Both the position numbers and the translations under genes were made by a program. A DNA stretch of 64,000 nucleotides from Actinomadura luteofluorescens (GTDB taxonomy: Bacteria; Actinomycetota; Actinomycetes; Streptosporangiales; Streptosporangiaceae), in assembly GCF_013409365.1 (NCBI RefSeq), contig NZ_JACCBA010000001.1, forward strand, positions 5,642,001 to 5,706,000, in the 5' to 3' direction. Positions 7,690 to 16,840 of this stretch are shown piece by piece (positions within the stretch are counted from its first letter, which is position 1; every line of letters starts with the position of its first letter). The notes under the pieces are model-generated. The model did not search any database. It was not told where the DNA came from and saw nothing but the letters and a program-made list of their open reading frames with translations.

Positions 7690-8748
7690 TTGCGCCGTGG
7701 ACTGAAGATTACGCTCGTCACCATGACGGGTGCGGCGCTGACGCTCAGCGCTTCCGCGTGCGGTGGCAAGAAGGCCGACAGCGGTGACGACGGCGGCGAC
7801 GGCAAGAAGACCCTCAAGATCGGTCTGGCCTTCGACATCGGCGGCCGCGGTGACCAGTCCTTCAACGACTCGGCCGCCGCGGGCCTCGACAAGGCCAAGA
7901 AGGACCTGGACGTCAAGACCGAGGAGATCTCCGCCAAGCCGGACGAGCCCGACTCCGACAAGGAGTCGCGCCTGCGGCTGCTGGCGAACAAGGGCTACAA
8001 CCCGGTCATCGGCGTCGGCTTCGCCTACACGGCCTCGATCAACAAGGTCGCCAAGGACTTCCCGAACACCAAGTTCCTCGTCGTCGACGCCGACCAGTGC
8101 AAGGTCGAGGGCGCGAACGTCAGCGGCGCCTGCTTCTCCGAGGAGCAGGGCTCCTACCTGGTCGGCGCCGCGGCCGCGCTGAAGTCCAAGACCGGCACGA
8201 TCGGGTTCATCGGCGGCGTCAACGTCCCGCTGATCAACAAGTTCTTCGCCGGGTACCAGGCGGGCGCGAAGAAGGCCAAGCCGGGCATCAAGGTGCTGCC
8301 CGCCAAGTACCTCACGCAGCCCCCGAACTTCAACGGCTTCAAGGATGCCGGCCTCGGCAACGAGGCGGCCAAGGGCCAGCTCGACGAGAACGCCGACGTG
8401 ATCTACCACGCGGCGGGCGGCGCGGGCATCGGCGTCATCAAGACCGTCGGCGCGGCAAAGAAGTGGGCGATCGGGGTCGACTCCGACCAGTACAACCAGC
8501 CCGCGGTCGCCGGGGTGAAGGCCCAGATCCTGACGTCCATGGAGAAGCACGTGGACGTCGCGGTGTACGACTTCGTCGAGAGCGTCGCCAAGGGCACCTT
8601 CAAGGCCGGCACCACGCAGTACAACCTGAGCAACGACGGCATCGGGTACGCCACCTCCGGCGGCAACGTCGACGACATCAAGGCCAAGCTCGACGAGCTC
8701 AAGGCGGAGATCGTCAGCGGCAAGATCACCGTTCCGACGAAGGCCTGA
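7690..8748 (+). CDS. BMP family nucleoside-binding lipoprotein (ABC transporter solute-binding protein)
   Basis: Start TTG 7690 is preceded by AAGGAG (7677-7682) at ideal spacing and yields a 352-residue preprotein with a short lipoprotein signal ending in 'LSASAC'; Cys20 would be lipidated. A Lys/Asp/Gly-rich linker follows. The mature part has BMP/Med hallmarks: 'IGLAFDIGGRGDQSFNDSA', 'IGFIGGVNVPLINKF', 'YQAGAKK', 'DVIYHAAGGAGIGVI', 'AIGVDSDQ'. Relatives (PnrA, YufN) bind purine nucleosides outside the membrane and pass them to an ABC importer. The ATPase and two permeases follow directly. The earlier in-frame GTG 7639 lies inside the palindrome, lacks a ribosome binding site and is rejected. 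Confidence 0.93.
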   Translation: MRRGLKITLVTMTGAALTLSASACGGKKADSGDDGGDGKKTLKIGLAFDIGGRGDQSFNDSAAAGLDKAKKDLDVKTEEISAKPDEPDSDKESRLRLLANKGYNPVIGVGFAYTASINKVAKDFPNTKFLVVDADQCKVEGANVSGACFSEEQGSYLVGAAAALKSKTGTIGFIGGVNVPLINKFFAGYQAGAKKAKPGIKVLPAKYLTQPPNFNGFKDAGLGNEAAKGQLDENADVIYHAAGGAGIGVIKTVGAAKKWAIGVDSDQYNQPAVAGVKAQILTSMEKHVDVAVYDFVESVAKGTFKAGTTQYNLSNDGIGYATSGGNVDDIKAKLDELKAEIVSGKITVPTKA

Positions 8749-8752
8749 CGCC

Positions 8753-8792
8753 GCGGCCGGGCCGCGGGAGCCCGCTCCCGCGCCCCGGCCGC
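8753..8792 (+). terminator. Strong GC hairpin between lipoprotein and ATPase genes (attenuator-like)
   Basis: Outer arms GCGGCCGGG/CCCGGCCGC and inner arms CGCGGGAGC/GCTCCCGCG fold into a nearly continuous stem of about 19 bp starting 5 bases after the lipoprotein stop. Because the ABC genes follow in the same direction without another obvious promoter, it probably acts as a partial terminator or mRNA stabiliser. That would keep the binding protein in excess over the transporter. Confidence 0.7.
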
Positions 8793-8829
8793 GTCCTCTC
8801 TCACGTTCTAGGCAGGAGGAGGGGCACTC

Positions 8830-10368
8830 GTGCCTGACCAGGTGCCGGCCGTGCGGCTGACATCGATCACCAAGCGGTTCCCCGGAGTGGTGGCCAACCG
8901 CGACATCAACCTCACCATCGAGCGCGGCGAGGTGCACGCGCTCTGCGGTGAGAACGGCGCCGGCAAGTCCACGCTGATGAAGATCCTTTACGGGATGCAG
9001 CGGCCGGACGAGGGCTCCATCGAGGTCGACGGCGAGCAGGTCTCCTTCCGGACGCCGGCCGACGCGATCGCCCGCGGCGTCGGCATGGTGCACCAGCACT
9101 TCAAGCTGGCCGACAACCTCACCGTCCTGGAGAACGTGATCCTCGGCGCCGAGCCCCGCGTCCGGGGCCGGCGGCGCGGCCGGATCGACTTCGCCGCCGC
9201 GCGCGCCAAGATCAAGGAGATGTCGCAGGCGTACGGGCTGCGCGTCGACCCCGACGTGCTGGTCGAGACGCTCGGCGTCGGCGAGCGGCAGCGCGTGGAG
9301 ATCCTCAAGGTCCTCTACCGCGGCGCCCGCGTGCTCATCCTGGACGAGCCGACCGCGGTGCTCGTCCCGCAGGAGGTCGAGGAGCTGTTCGGCAACCTGC
9401 GCGAGCTGCGCGCCGAGGGCCTGACCGTCCTGTTCATCTCCCACAAGCTGGACGAGGTGCTGACCGTCGCCGACACGATCTCGGTGATCCGGCGCGGCAC
9501 GACGGTCGCGACCCGGCTCGACCCGCGTGAGGTGACGTCCCGGCGTCTGGCCGAGCTGATGGTCGGGTCCGAGCTGCCCACCCCGGAGCTGCGCGAGTCC
9601 ACCGTCACCGAGGACGTCCAGCTGGACGTGGCCGGGCTCACCGTGCTGACCCCCGAGGGCCGTCCCGTGGTGGACGGCGTGTCGCTGCGCATCCGCCGCG
9701 GCGAGATCGTCGGGCTGGCCGGCGTCGAGGGCAACGGGCAGAGCGAGCTCATCGAAGCGATCATGGGGATCCGCGGGGCCGACGCCGGGACCATCGGCTA
9801 CGGCGGCGAGGACGTCACCTCGTGGACGACGCGGCGGCGCCGCGAGGCCGGCATCGCCTACATCCCCGAGGACCGGCACCGCCACGGGCTCGTCCTGGAG
9901 GGGACGCTCTGGGAGAACCGCATGCTGGGCCACCAGACCCAGCGCCCGAACGTGCGCGGCCCGTGGATCGACCGTCGCGGCGCCCGCCGCGACACCACCC
10001 GGATCGTCCAGGCCTACGACGTGCGGACGCCGGGGATCGACGTGCCCGCCGCCGCGCTGTCGGGCGGCAACCAGCAGAAGCTCATCGTCGGGCGGGAGAT
10101 GTCCGGCGACCCGCGGCTGCTGATCGCGGCGCATCCGACGCGCGGCATCGACGTCGGCGCCCAGGCCGCCATCTGGGAGTACCTGCGGCAGGCCCGCGCG
10201 GACGGGCTGGCCGTCCTGCTGATCAGCGCCGATCTTGAGGAACTCATCGGTATGTCCGACACCCTGCACGTGATCCTGCGGGGACGGCTGGTCGCGGAGG
10301 TCGATCCGCGGACCGTCACCCCCGAGGAGCTCGGCTCCGCCATGACCGGCGCCGGAGCGCCCGCATGA
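8830..10368 (+). CDS. Nucleoside ABC transporter, duplicated ATP-binding protein
   Basis: This 512-residue protein from GTG 8830 has a strong AGGAGGAGGGG ribosome binding site. It holds two ABC domains in tandem. Domain one has Walker A 'GENGAGKST' (40-48), signature-like 'LGVGERQRVEI', and Walker B 'LILDEPTAVL'. Domain two has a degenerate Walker A 'GVEGNGQS', the signature 'LSGGNQQK', and 'LLIAAHPTRGIDVGAQ' in the Walker B position. This layout is typical of the sugar/nucleoside CUT2-like class (YufO, NupA). It would energise uptake of nucleosides captured by the upstream lipoprotein. Its stop overlaps the permease start (ATGA), so translation is coupled. Confidence 0.93.
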   Translation: MPDQVPAVRLTSITKRFPGVVANRDINLTIERGEVHALCGENGAGKSTLMKILYGMQRPDEGSIEVDGEQVSFRTPADAIARGVGMVHQHFKLADNLTVLENVILGAEPRVRGRRRGRIDFAAARAKIKEMSQAYGLRVDPDVLVETLGVGERQRVEILKVLYRGARVLILDEPTAVLVPQEVEELFGNLRELRAEGLTVLFISHKLDEVLTVADTISVIRRGTTVATRLDPREVTSRRLAELMVGSELPTPELRESTVTEDVQLDVAGLTVLTPEGRPVVDGVSLRIRRGEIVGLAGVEGNGQSELIEAIMGIRGADAGTIGYGGEDVTSWTTRRRREAGIAYIPEDRHRHGLVLEGTLWENRMLGHQTQRPNVRGPWIDRRGARRDTTRIVQAYDVRTPGIDVPAAALSGGNQQKLIVGREMSGDPRLLIAAHPTRGIDVGAQAAIWEYLRQARADGLAVLLISADLEELIGMSDTLHVILRGRLVAEVDPRTVTPEELGSAMTGAGAPA

Positions 10369-11708
10369 GCGACGAGCGCAAGGACCTGGACCCGGCGGGC
10401 GAGGAGCCCGCGGGCGGCGGCGGACCGGCGGGCGGCGAGCCCGCGGGCGCGAAGCCCCCGGCCGGCGTTCCCGCGCCCCGTCCGGGCGAGGGCCCCGATC
10501 CCGGGAAGCGGCCCGCGAAGGCGTCCGGACCGGTGGAGCCGGAGACGGTGCCGTCGTGGAAGGCGATGCTGCAGGGCCTCGGCCCGCGGGGCCTCGGACT
10601 GAAGATCGGCGCGCCGGTGCTGGCGCTGCTGATCTCCCTCGCCATCACGATGATCCTGCTGCGGGTCACCGGCGCCGACCCGGTCAGCTCGATCCAGAGC
10701 ATGATCGACTACGGCACCACCGACAACTCGATCGTAGACATCGTCAACCGCGCCGCCCGCTACTACCTGTCGGCCGTGGCCGTGGCGATCGGGTTCCGGA
10801 TGGCGCTGCTGAACATCGGCGTGGACGGCCAGTACCGGATGGCCGCGTTCCTCGCCGCCGCGCTCGGCGGCGCGCTGGCGCTGCCCGCGCCGTTCGGCCA
10901 GATGCTGACGATCGCCGCGGCGATGGTGGTCGGCGGGCTGTGGGCGGCGATCGCGGGCGTGCTGAAGGTGACCCGCGGGGTCAGCGAGGTGCTGTCCACG
11001 ATCATGCTGAACGCGATCGCGACCGGTCTGATCGCCTACCTGCTGAACGACAAGCGGCTCGCCGAGGTGCGGCCGGGCAGCAACAACGTCGCGACGCCGA
11101 AGATCCCCGAGTCGGGACGGGTCGGCGGCCTGAACAGCTTCCTGTCCTCGATCGGCATCGACCTGCCGGGCGACGTGTACGGGTTGCTGCCGCTGGCGAT
11201 CCTGGTCGGCGTCGTGTTCTGGATCGTCATCAACCACACCAGGTTCGGGTTCGACCTGAAGATGTCGGGGCTTTCGCCGTCGGCCGCGCAGGCCAGCGGC
11301 GTCAACGCCCGCCGCATGATCGTCTACACGATGGTCGCGTCGGGCGTGGTGGCGGGCCTGATCGGCATGCCGGAGCTGCTCGGCGCGTCCTACGAGTACT
11401 CGCTGAACTTCCCGGCCGGGCTCGGCTTCACCGGCATCACGGTCGCGCTGCTCGGCCGCAACCATCCGGCCGGCATCGCGCTCGCCGCGCTGCTGTTCGC
11501 GTTCCTCGACCAGACCTCCGACGTCCTCCAGGAGGTCGACGTCCCGAAGGAGATCGTCGGGGTCATGCAGGGCGTGGTCGTGCTGACCGTCGTCATCGTG
11601 TACGAGCTCGTCCGGCGCTGGGAGATCCGGCTCCAGCAGCGGGCCGTCGCCGCCGAGCTGGCCACCGGCCACGACCTGGCCCGCGAGGCCGCTGGGAGTG
11701 CCTCATGA
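10365..11708 (+). CDS. Nucleoside ABC transporter permease, subunit 1
   Basis: The protein is 447 residues and starts at ATG 10365, overlapping the ATPase stop. The first ~65 residues are a hydrophilic Gly/Pro/Ala/Glu-rich cytoplasmic tail, unusual in length for this family. After it come about eight to ten hydrophobic helices with BPD_transp_2 (YufP-like) features, such as 'ALLNIGVDGQYRMAAFLAA', 'GVSEVLSTIMLNAIA' and 'GFTGITVALLGRNHPAGIALAALLF'. The 'NIGVDGQ' type motif marks nucleoside and branched-chain amino acid type permeases. It forms the membrane channel together with the next gene. Confidence 0.93.
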   Translation: MSDERKDLDPAGEEPAGGGGPAGGEPAGAKPPAGVPAPRPGEGPDPGKRPAKASGPVEPETVPSWKAMLQGLGPRGLGLKIGAPVLALLISLAITMILLRVTGADPVSSIQSMIDYGTTDNSIVDIVNRAARYYLSAVAVAIGFRMALLNIGVDGQYRMAAFLAAALGGALALPAPFGQMLTIAAAMVVGGLWAAIAGVLKVTRGVSEVLSTIMLNAIATGLIAYLLNDKRLAEVRPGSNNVATPKIPESGRVGGLNSFLSSIGIDLPGDVYGLLPLAILVGVVFWIVINHTRFGFDLKMSGLSPSAAQASGVNARRMIVYTMVASGVVAGLIGMPELLGASYEYSLNFPAGLGFTGITVALLGRNHPAGIALAALLFAFLDQTSDVLQEVDVPKEIVGVMQGVVVLTVVIVYELVRRWEIRLQQRAVAAELATGHDLAREAAGSAS

Positions 11709-13063
11709 GCACCGCCACCGAGACGGCCCCCGCCCGGAAGGCCGCGGGCGGCGGCCGCCGGCTGCGCTGGCCGCACTACCTGCTCATCGCGTCCGGCCTG
11801 CTGGTGCTGCTGTCGCTGGTCCGGGTGATCGACGACGCCGACCCGGTGACCTCCAGCGGGACGGTGAGCGCCTCGCTGCGCCTCGCCGTGCCGATCTTCC
11901 TCGCCGGGCTCGGCGGGCTGTGGTCGGAGCGCTCCGGCGTGATCAACATCGGCCTCGAGGGCATGATGATCCTCGGCACCTGGACGGGCGCCTGGGCCGG
12001 CTACCAGTGGGGCCCGTGGATCGGCGTCCTCGCCGGGATCATCGGCGGGGCGCTCGGCGGGCTGCTGCACGCGATCGCGACCGTCTCGTTCGGCGTCGAC
12101 CACATCGTGTCCGGCGTCGCGATCAACATCCTCGGGCTGGGGCTCACCCAGTTCCTCGCCGGACTGATCTTCGACAAGGGGGAGGCGAAGGCGCTCGGCG
12201 GCGGCCCCCGGCAGTCGCCGCCCGTCGATCCGATCCAGACGCTGACGCTGCCGGTGCTGTCCGGAGGCAAGATCGGCGGCTGGCAGAGCCCCGACTGGCT
12301 CGGCTCGCTGGAGAGGCACCACTGGTTCCTGGTGTCGGACCTCGCGGGCATCGTCCGCGGCCTGACCAGCGACATGTCGCTGCTGACGCTCGTGGCCCTG
12401 CTGCTCCTCCCGGCCAGCTTCTTCGTGCTGTGGCGGACGGCGTTCGGGCTGCGGATCCGCTCGTGCGGCGAGGACGCGTACGCGGCCGAGTCGCTCGGCG
12501 TGCAGGTCTACCGGATGAAGTACGCCGCCGTGATGATCTCGGGCGGTTTCGCTGGCCTGGCGGGCGCGTTCCTCGTCATCGTCGCCGCGCCGATCTACCA
12601 GGACGGCCAGACCAACGGCCGCGGGTTCATCGGCCTCGCCGCCATGATCTTCGGCAACTGGCGTCCGGGCGGCCTCGCCGCGGGCTCGCTGCTGTTCGGC
12701 TACACCGACGCGATGAACGTGCGCGGCGGCGGCCAGTCGGTGCACGCGCTGCTGCTGTTCGTGGCGATCCTGCTGATCGGCGTCGCCGTCTGGCAGGGCG
12801 TGCGCGCGAACCGCCTGCTCCCGCAGGCGGCGCTGGACGCGGCGCACCGCCGCGACATGCGCGGCGCCGTCGTCGGCTCCGCGCTGTCCCTGGTCACGGC
12901 CGCCGCGCTCCTCGCGTGGTTCCTGCTGAGCGACATCGTCCCGGGCGAGCTGGTCTCCTTCACCCCGCACCTGACGACGCTCCTCGTCCTGGCCCTGGCC
13001 AGCCAACGCCTCCGCATGCCCGCCGCCAACGGGCTCCGGTACCGGCGTGGTGAGGCACGCTGA
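11705..13063 (+). CDS. Nucleoside ABC transporter permease, subunit 2
   Basis: ATG 11705 overlaps the previous stop in an ATGA arrangement; the product is 452 residues. Family features include 'ERSGVINIGLEGMMILGTWTGAW' near residue 77, 'FGVDHIVSGVAINILGLGLTQF', the cytoplasmic-loop sequence 'RSCGEDAYAAESLGVQVYRMK' and 'GFIGLAAMIFGNWRPGG'. These match YufQ/NupC-type permeases. It pairs with the upstream permease to form the importer core. The C-terminal ~100 residues add two further hydrophobic helices and a basic tail. Confidence 0.93.
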   Translation: MSTATETAPARKAAGGGRRLRWPHYLLIASGLLVLLSLVRVIDDADPVTSSGTVSASLRLAVPIFLAGLGGLWSERSGVINIGLEGMMILGTWTGAWAGYQWGPWIGVLAGIIGGALGGLLHAIATVSFGVDHIVSGVAINILGLGLTQFLAGLIFDKGEAKALGGGPRQSPPVDPIQTLTLPVLSGGKIGGWQSPDWLGSLERHHWFLVSDLAGIVRGLTSDMSLLTLVALLLLPASFFVLWRTAFGLRIRSCGEDAYAAESLGVQVYRMKYAAVMISGGFAGLAGAFLVIVAAPIYQDGQTNGRGFIGLAAMIFGNWRPGGLAAGSLLFGYTDAMNVRGGGQSVHALLLFVAILLIGVAVWQGVRANRLLPQAALDAAHRRDMRGAVVGSALSLVTAAALLAWFLLSDIVPGELVSFTPHLTTLLVLALASQRLRMPAANGLRYRRGEAR

Positions 13064-13110
13064 CCGGCGGCCGGAGCGAAGCGGAGGACGCCGGTCAGCC
13101 GCCTGTCGGG

Positions 13111-13132
13111 GGGTTTGGGGGGTCGTCCCCCC
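13111..13132 (+). other. G-run plus G6/C6 hairpin in the leader of cdd
   Basis: Runs of six or more G separated by TTT precede TCGT and six C. The second G6 (13117-13122) pairs with C6 (13127-13132) around a TCGT loop, and the G-runs could alternatively form a quadruplex. The element lies 15 bases before the cdd ATG and may be a terminator-like or translation-modulating structure. Confidence 0.55.
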
Positions 13133-13147
13133 AGAAAGGTAGGGCTC

Positions 13148-13552
13148 ATGGAGATTGATTGGGCTGCTTTGCGTGTTGCGGCGCGGGAGGCGATGGGGCG
13201 TGCTTACTGTCCGTACTCCGGGTTTCCGGTCGGGGCCGCCGCACTGGTGGACGACGGCCGGGTGATCACCGGGTGCAACGTGGAGAACGCCTCGTACGGC
13301 GTCGGCCTGTGCGCGGAGTGCGCCGTCGTCTCGGCGTTGCACGGGCCGGGGAAGTCGGAGCGGCCCCGGCTGGTCGCCATGGCGGTGGTGGACCGGCACG
13401 GGAACCCGCTGATGCCGTGCGGGCGCTGCCGGCAGTTGCTGTGGGAGCACGGCGGCGCCCCGATGCTGCTCGAGACGACGCGTGGCATCCTGCCCATGTC
13501 GGATGTCCTGCCGGACGCGTTCGGTCCCGATGATCTCGTGGACCGGGCCTGA
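13148..13552 (+). CDS. cdd: Cytidine deaminase
   Basis: From ATG 13148 the product is 134 residues, the normal size of the homotetrameric bacterial enzyme. Zinc site and catalysis are visible: C55-A-E57-C58 (Cys ligand and the general acid/base Glu) and P-C91-G-R-C94. 'GCNVENASYG' is the substrate-binding region. It converts cytidine and deoxycytidine to uridine and deoxyuridine. It follows the nucleoside importer and precedes thymidine phosphorylase, so the operon couples uptake with breakdown. The first ten or so codons are unusually T-ending (ATT GAT, GCT GCT, CGT GTT), probably to keep the start unstructured after the strong hairpin upstream. Confidence 0.95.
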   Translation: MEIDWAALRVAAREAMGRAYCPYSGFPVGAAALVDDGRVITGCNVENASYGVGLCAECAVVSALHGPGKSERPRLVAMAVVDRHGNPLMPCGRCRQLLWEHGGAPMLLETTRGILPMSDVLPDAFGPDDLVDRA

Positions 13553-13610
13553 CCGACTCGTTCCGGCCGGCGCACCCTGGCCGGCCCGGCTTCACCCCTG
13601 AGAGGATTTC

Positions 13611-14885
13611 GTGGACGCCACCGATGTCATCCGCGCCAAGCGCGACGGCGGGACGCTGACCCCCGAGCAGATCGACTGGGCGGTCGACGCCTACACGCGG
13701 GGCGTGATCGCCGAAGAGCAGATGTCGGCGCTGGCGATGGCGATCCTGCTGAACGGCATGTCGCGGGCCGAGGTGGCCCGGTGGACCGAGGCGATGATCC
13801 GGTCCGGCGAGCGGATGGACTGGTCGGGGCTGGACCGTCCGACCACCGACAAGCACTCCACCGGGGGCGTCGGCGACAAGATCACCCTGCCGCTGGCGCC
13901 GCTGGTGGCGGCGTGCGGCGCGGCCGTCCCGCAGCTGTCGGGACGCGGCCTCGGGCACACCGGCGGGACGCTCGACAAGCTGGAGTCGATCCCGGGCTGG
14001 CGGGCGTCGCTGTCGAACACCGAGATGCTGGACGTGCTGCGCGCGGCGGGCGCCGTCATCTGCGCGGCGGGCAGCGGCCTCGCGCCCGCCGACCGCAAGC
14101 TCTACGCGCTGCGCGACGTGACCGGCACGGTGGAGTCGATCCCGCTGATCGCCTCCTCGATCATGTCGAAGAAGATCGCCGAGGGCACGGGCGCGCTGGT
14201 GCTGGACGTCAAGGTCGGCTCGGGCGCGTTCATGAAGACGGTGGACACGGCCCGGGAGCTGGCCGAGACGATGGTCGCGATCGGCGGCGACCACGGGCTG
14301 CGCACGGTCGCGCTGCTGACGGCGATGGACCGTCCGCTCGGCAACGCGGTCGGCAACGCCGTGGAGGTGGCCGAGTCGGTGGAGGTGCTCGCCGGGGGAG
14401 GCCCGTCCGACGTGGTCGAGCTGACCCTGACGCTGGCGCGGGAGATGCTCGCCGCCGCCGGGGTCTCCGGGAAGGACCCGGCCGACGCGCTGAAGGACGG
14501 CTCCGCCATGGACGCCTGGCGCCGCATGATCATCGAGCAGGGCGGCGATCCGGACGCGCCGCTGCCGGCCGCCCGCGAGACCCATGTGGTCACCGCCCCG
14601 TCCTCGGGCGTGCTGACCAGGCTGGACGCCTACGGAGTGGGCGTCGCGGCCTGGCGTCTCGGTGCGGGCCGGGCCCGCAAGGAGGACCCGGTCTCGTTCG
14701 GCGCGGGCGTCATCTGCCACGCCAAGCCGGGCGACACGGTCGAGGCGGGACGGCCGCTGCTGACGCTGCACGCCGACGACGAGGCCAGGTTCGGCCGCGC
14801 GCTGGAGGCCCTGGACGGCGCCTTCGACGTCGAGGCAGGCGGCACCGTGTCCGCGCACCCGCTGGTCATCGACCGGATCGCGTGA
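13611..14885 (+). CDS. deoA: Thymidine (pyrimidine-nucleoside) phosphorylase
   Basis: The product is 424 residues from GTG 13611, with a GAGAGGA ribosome binding site. Signatures of the NP-II family appear: 'DKHSTGGVGDKITLPLAPL' near residue 80, 'SGRGLGHTGGTLDKLESIPG' near 108, and 'KIAEGTGALVLDVKVGSGAFM' near 186. It splits thymidine, and often uridine or deoxyuridine, with phosphate into base plus (deoxy)ribose-1-phosphate. It acts immediately after cytidine deaminase in the pathway and ends the operon that starts at 7690. The length and motif order are complete. Confidence 0.95.
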   Translation: MDATDVIRAKRDGGTLTPEQIDWAVDAYTRGVIAEEQMSALAMAILLNGMSRAEVARWTEAMIRSGERMDWSGLDRPTTDKHSTGGVGDKITLPLAPLVAACGAAVPQLSGRGLGHTGGTLDKLESIPGWRASLSNTEMLDVLRAAGAVICAAGSGLAPADRKLYALRDVTGTVESIPLIASSIMSKKIAEGTGALVLDVKVGSGAFMKTVDTARELAETMVAIGGDHGLRTVALLTAMDRPLGNAVGNAVEVAESVEVLAGGGPSDVVELTLTLAREMLAAAGVSGKDPADALKDGSAMDAWRRMIIEQGGDPDAPLPAARETHVVTAPSSGVLTRLDAYGVGVAAWRLGAGRARKEDPVSFGAGVICHAKPGDTVEAGRPLLTLHADDEARFGRALEALDGAFDVEAGGTVSAHPLVIDRIA

Positions 14886-14975
14886 ACCGGCCGATTTGTA
14901 AATAATCACCGTTGACGGGCGTTGTGTCCGCTCTGGAAGCTGATCAGGTTTCTCTCAGCAGCCAAGGAGCGGACG

Positions 14976-16829
14976 TTGCGACTCACACTCCTGCCCGTCG
15001 CGGCGCTCGCGGGCACGGTCGGCCTCGTGGCCGGCACGGTGCCCGCGTTCGCCGACGCGGGACGTCCTCACATCGTGGTGAAGGACGGCAAGACGCAGCC
15101 CACGTTCTCGTTCAAGGACGCCATCCGCGAGAAGGTGTTCGTCGAGACGAACGTGGACAGCGACGGTGACGGCGAACGCGACCGCGTCTCCGTCTACATC
15201 ACCCGTCCCAAGGAGACGACCGGGGGCCTCAAGGTCGCCTCGATCCTTGAGGGCAGCCCCTACTACGCCGGCCTCCAGGATCCGCCGTACCACCCGGCCG
15301 ACGTCACCGACTACCCGCGCCTCGCGCCGTGGACGCCGCCGCCCGGCCCGCCCGCTCCGACGAGCTACTCGCGCGTTTACTACGACAACTACTTCGTCTC
15401 GCGCGGCTACGCCGTCCTCGCGGCCGACACCCTCGGCACGGGAGACTCCGACGGCTGCCCGACCGCCGTCGGCCCGAACGAGGCGCAGGGCATGAAGTCG
15501 GTCGTCCAGTGGCTCACCGGCAAGGCGACCGCCTACGACGCCCAGGGCAACAAGATCAGCGCGGGCTGGTCGACCGGGAACGTCGCGATGGCCGGCAAGT
15601 CCTACGACGGCACGCTGCCCCTGGCGGCCGCCGCGACGGGGGTGTCCGGCCTCAAGACGGTCGTGTCCATCTCCGGTGTCTCCAACTGGTACGACGAGTA
15701 CCGCGCCAACGGCGGCGTGGTCGCGCCGGACGGCTGGGAGGGCGAGGACCTCGACCTGCACGCCAAGGCCGTGCTGTCCCGGCGCGACCCCGCGGTCTGC
15801 GCGCCCGTCATGCACGACCTCGAAAAGAAGATGGACCGGGTCACCGGCGACTACAACCGGACCTGGGACGAGCGGAACTTCGCCAAGTCCGCGCCCCACT
15901 TCAAGGCCAGCGTCTTCATGACCAGCGGCCTCGCCGACTGGAACGTCAAGCCGATCCAGATGTCCCTCCTGTGGGACGGGCTGAAGAAGGCCGGCGTCGA
16001 CCGAAAGCTCTGGATCCACCAGGCGGCGCACGACGAGCCGCTGGACGTCCGCCAGAGCGTGTGGCTCGAATCCCTGAACCTGTGGTTCGCGCATGAGCTC
16101 TACGGCGTCCGCAATGACATCATGCGCCAGCCCAAGGTCGACCTGGAGCGCACCCCCGGCCAGTGGGAGACGCACAAGGACTGGCCGGAGGCCTCGGCGC
16201 GCCCCGTGCCGCTCGGCCTGTCGGCCAAGGGCCTCGGCGGGCGCGGGCACGGCACCCAGCAGCTGGTGGACGACCCGTCCCGCAAGGCCGAGGAACTGGC
16301 CGCGAACCCGGACGCGGCGGACCCGAACCGCCTGGTCTACCTCACGCCGAAGCTGACCAGGGCCACCAGGCTCAGCGGCACGGCGCGGATCAAGCTGCGC
16401 GCCTCCGTGGACGGCCGCTCGCCGTACCTGTCGGCCCTCCTGGTCGACTACGGCTCCGACGAGCGCGTCTCCGGCTTCGTCCCGACGTCCGGCAGGTGGT
16501 GCTACGGCGACTCGATCCCCGGCGACGAGGGCTGCCGCACCGTCCGCGAGTACACGACCGCCGTCACCCCGTTCAAGATCGTGACGCGCGGCTGGACGGA
16601 CGTCCGCAACCGCGAGTCGATCTGGCGCAGCACCCCGGTGAAGCCCGGCAAGGACTACACGTTCAGCTGGCCCATGCAGCCGTACGACTACGTCTTCAAG
16701 CCCGGTCACCGGATCGGCCTCATGGTGCTGGCCACCGACCACGCCTACACGCTCCGCTACCCGGCGGGCACGAAGGTCAAGGTCGACCTGGACGGCAGCA
16801 CCCTGACCCTGCCCCTCACCAAGGGCTGA
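14976..16829 (+). CDS. Secreted Xaa-Pro dipeptidyl-peptidase (S15 family)
   Basis: TTG 14976 is preferred because AAGGAG lies at 14964-14969 and a classic signal peptide follows at once ('LLPVAALAGTVGLVAGTVPAFADA'). This gives 617 residues; an upstream in-frame start at 14922 would hide the signal. The alpha/beta hydrolase core contains G-K-S209-Y-D-G, the nucleophile motif of S15/CocE hydrolases, and 'HQAAHDEPLDV' near residue 350 with a candidate catalytic His. The C-terminal ~200 residues match the jelly-roll domain seen in X-Pro peptidases. It would cleave proline-containing dipeptides from extracellular peptides. It is monocistronic and followed by a strong terminator. Confidence 0.88.
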   Translation: MRLTLLPVAALAGTVGLVAGTVPAFADAGRPHIVVKDGKTQPTFSFKDAIREKVFVETNVDSDGDGERDRVSVYITRPKETTGGLKVASILEGSPYYAGLQDPPYHPADVTDYPRLAPWTPPPGPPAPTSYSRVYYDNYFVSRGYAVLAADTLGTGDSDGCPTAVGPNEAQGMKSVVQWLTGKATAYDAQGNKISAGWSTGNVAMAGKSYDGTLPLAAAATGVSGLKTVVSISGVSNWYDEYRANGGVVAPDGWEGEDLDLHAKAVLSRRDPAVCAPVMHDLEKKMDRVTGDYNRTWDERNFAKSAPHFKASVFMTSGLADWNVKPIQMSLLWDGLKKAGVDRKLWIHQAAHDEPLDVRQSVWLESLNLWFAHELYGVRNDIMRQPKVDLERTPGQWETHKDWPEASARPVPLGLSAKGLGGRGHGTQQLVDDPSRKAEELAANPDAADPNRLVYLTPKLTRATRLSGTARIKLRASVDGRSPYLSALLVDYGSDERVSGFVPTSGRWCYGDSIPGDEGCRTVREYTTAVTPFKIVTRGWTDVRNRESIWRSTPVKPGKDYTFSWPMQPYDYVFKPGHRIGLMVLATDHAYTLRYPAGTKVKVDLDGSTLTLPLTKG

Positions 16830-16840
16830 CCCGTCGAAGG

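Noticed and set aside
7555..10269. A 904-codon open frame on the minus strand across the BMP lipoprotein and ABC ATPase genes
   Set aside because: It is an antisense shadow of strongly coding genes in GC-rich DNA; its composition is His/Arg/Val/Leu-rich with no recognisable domains.
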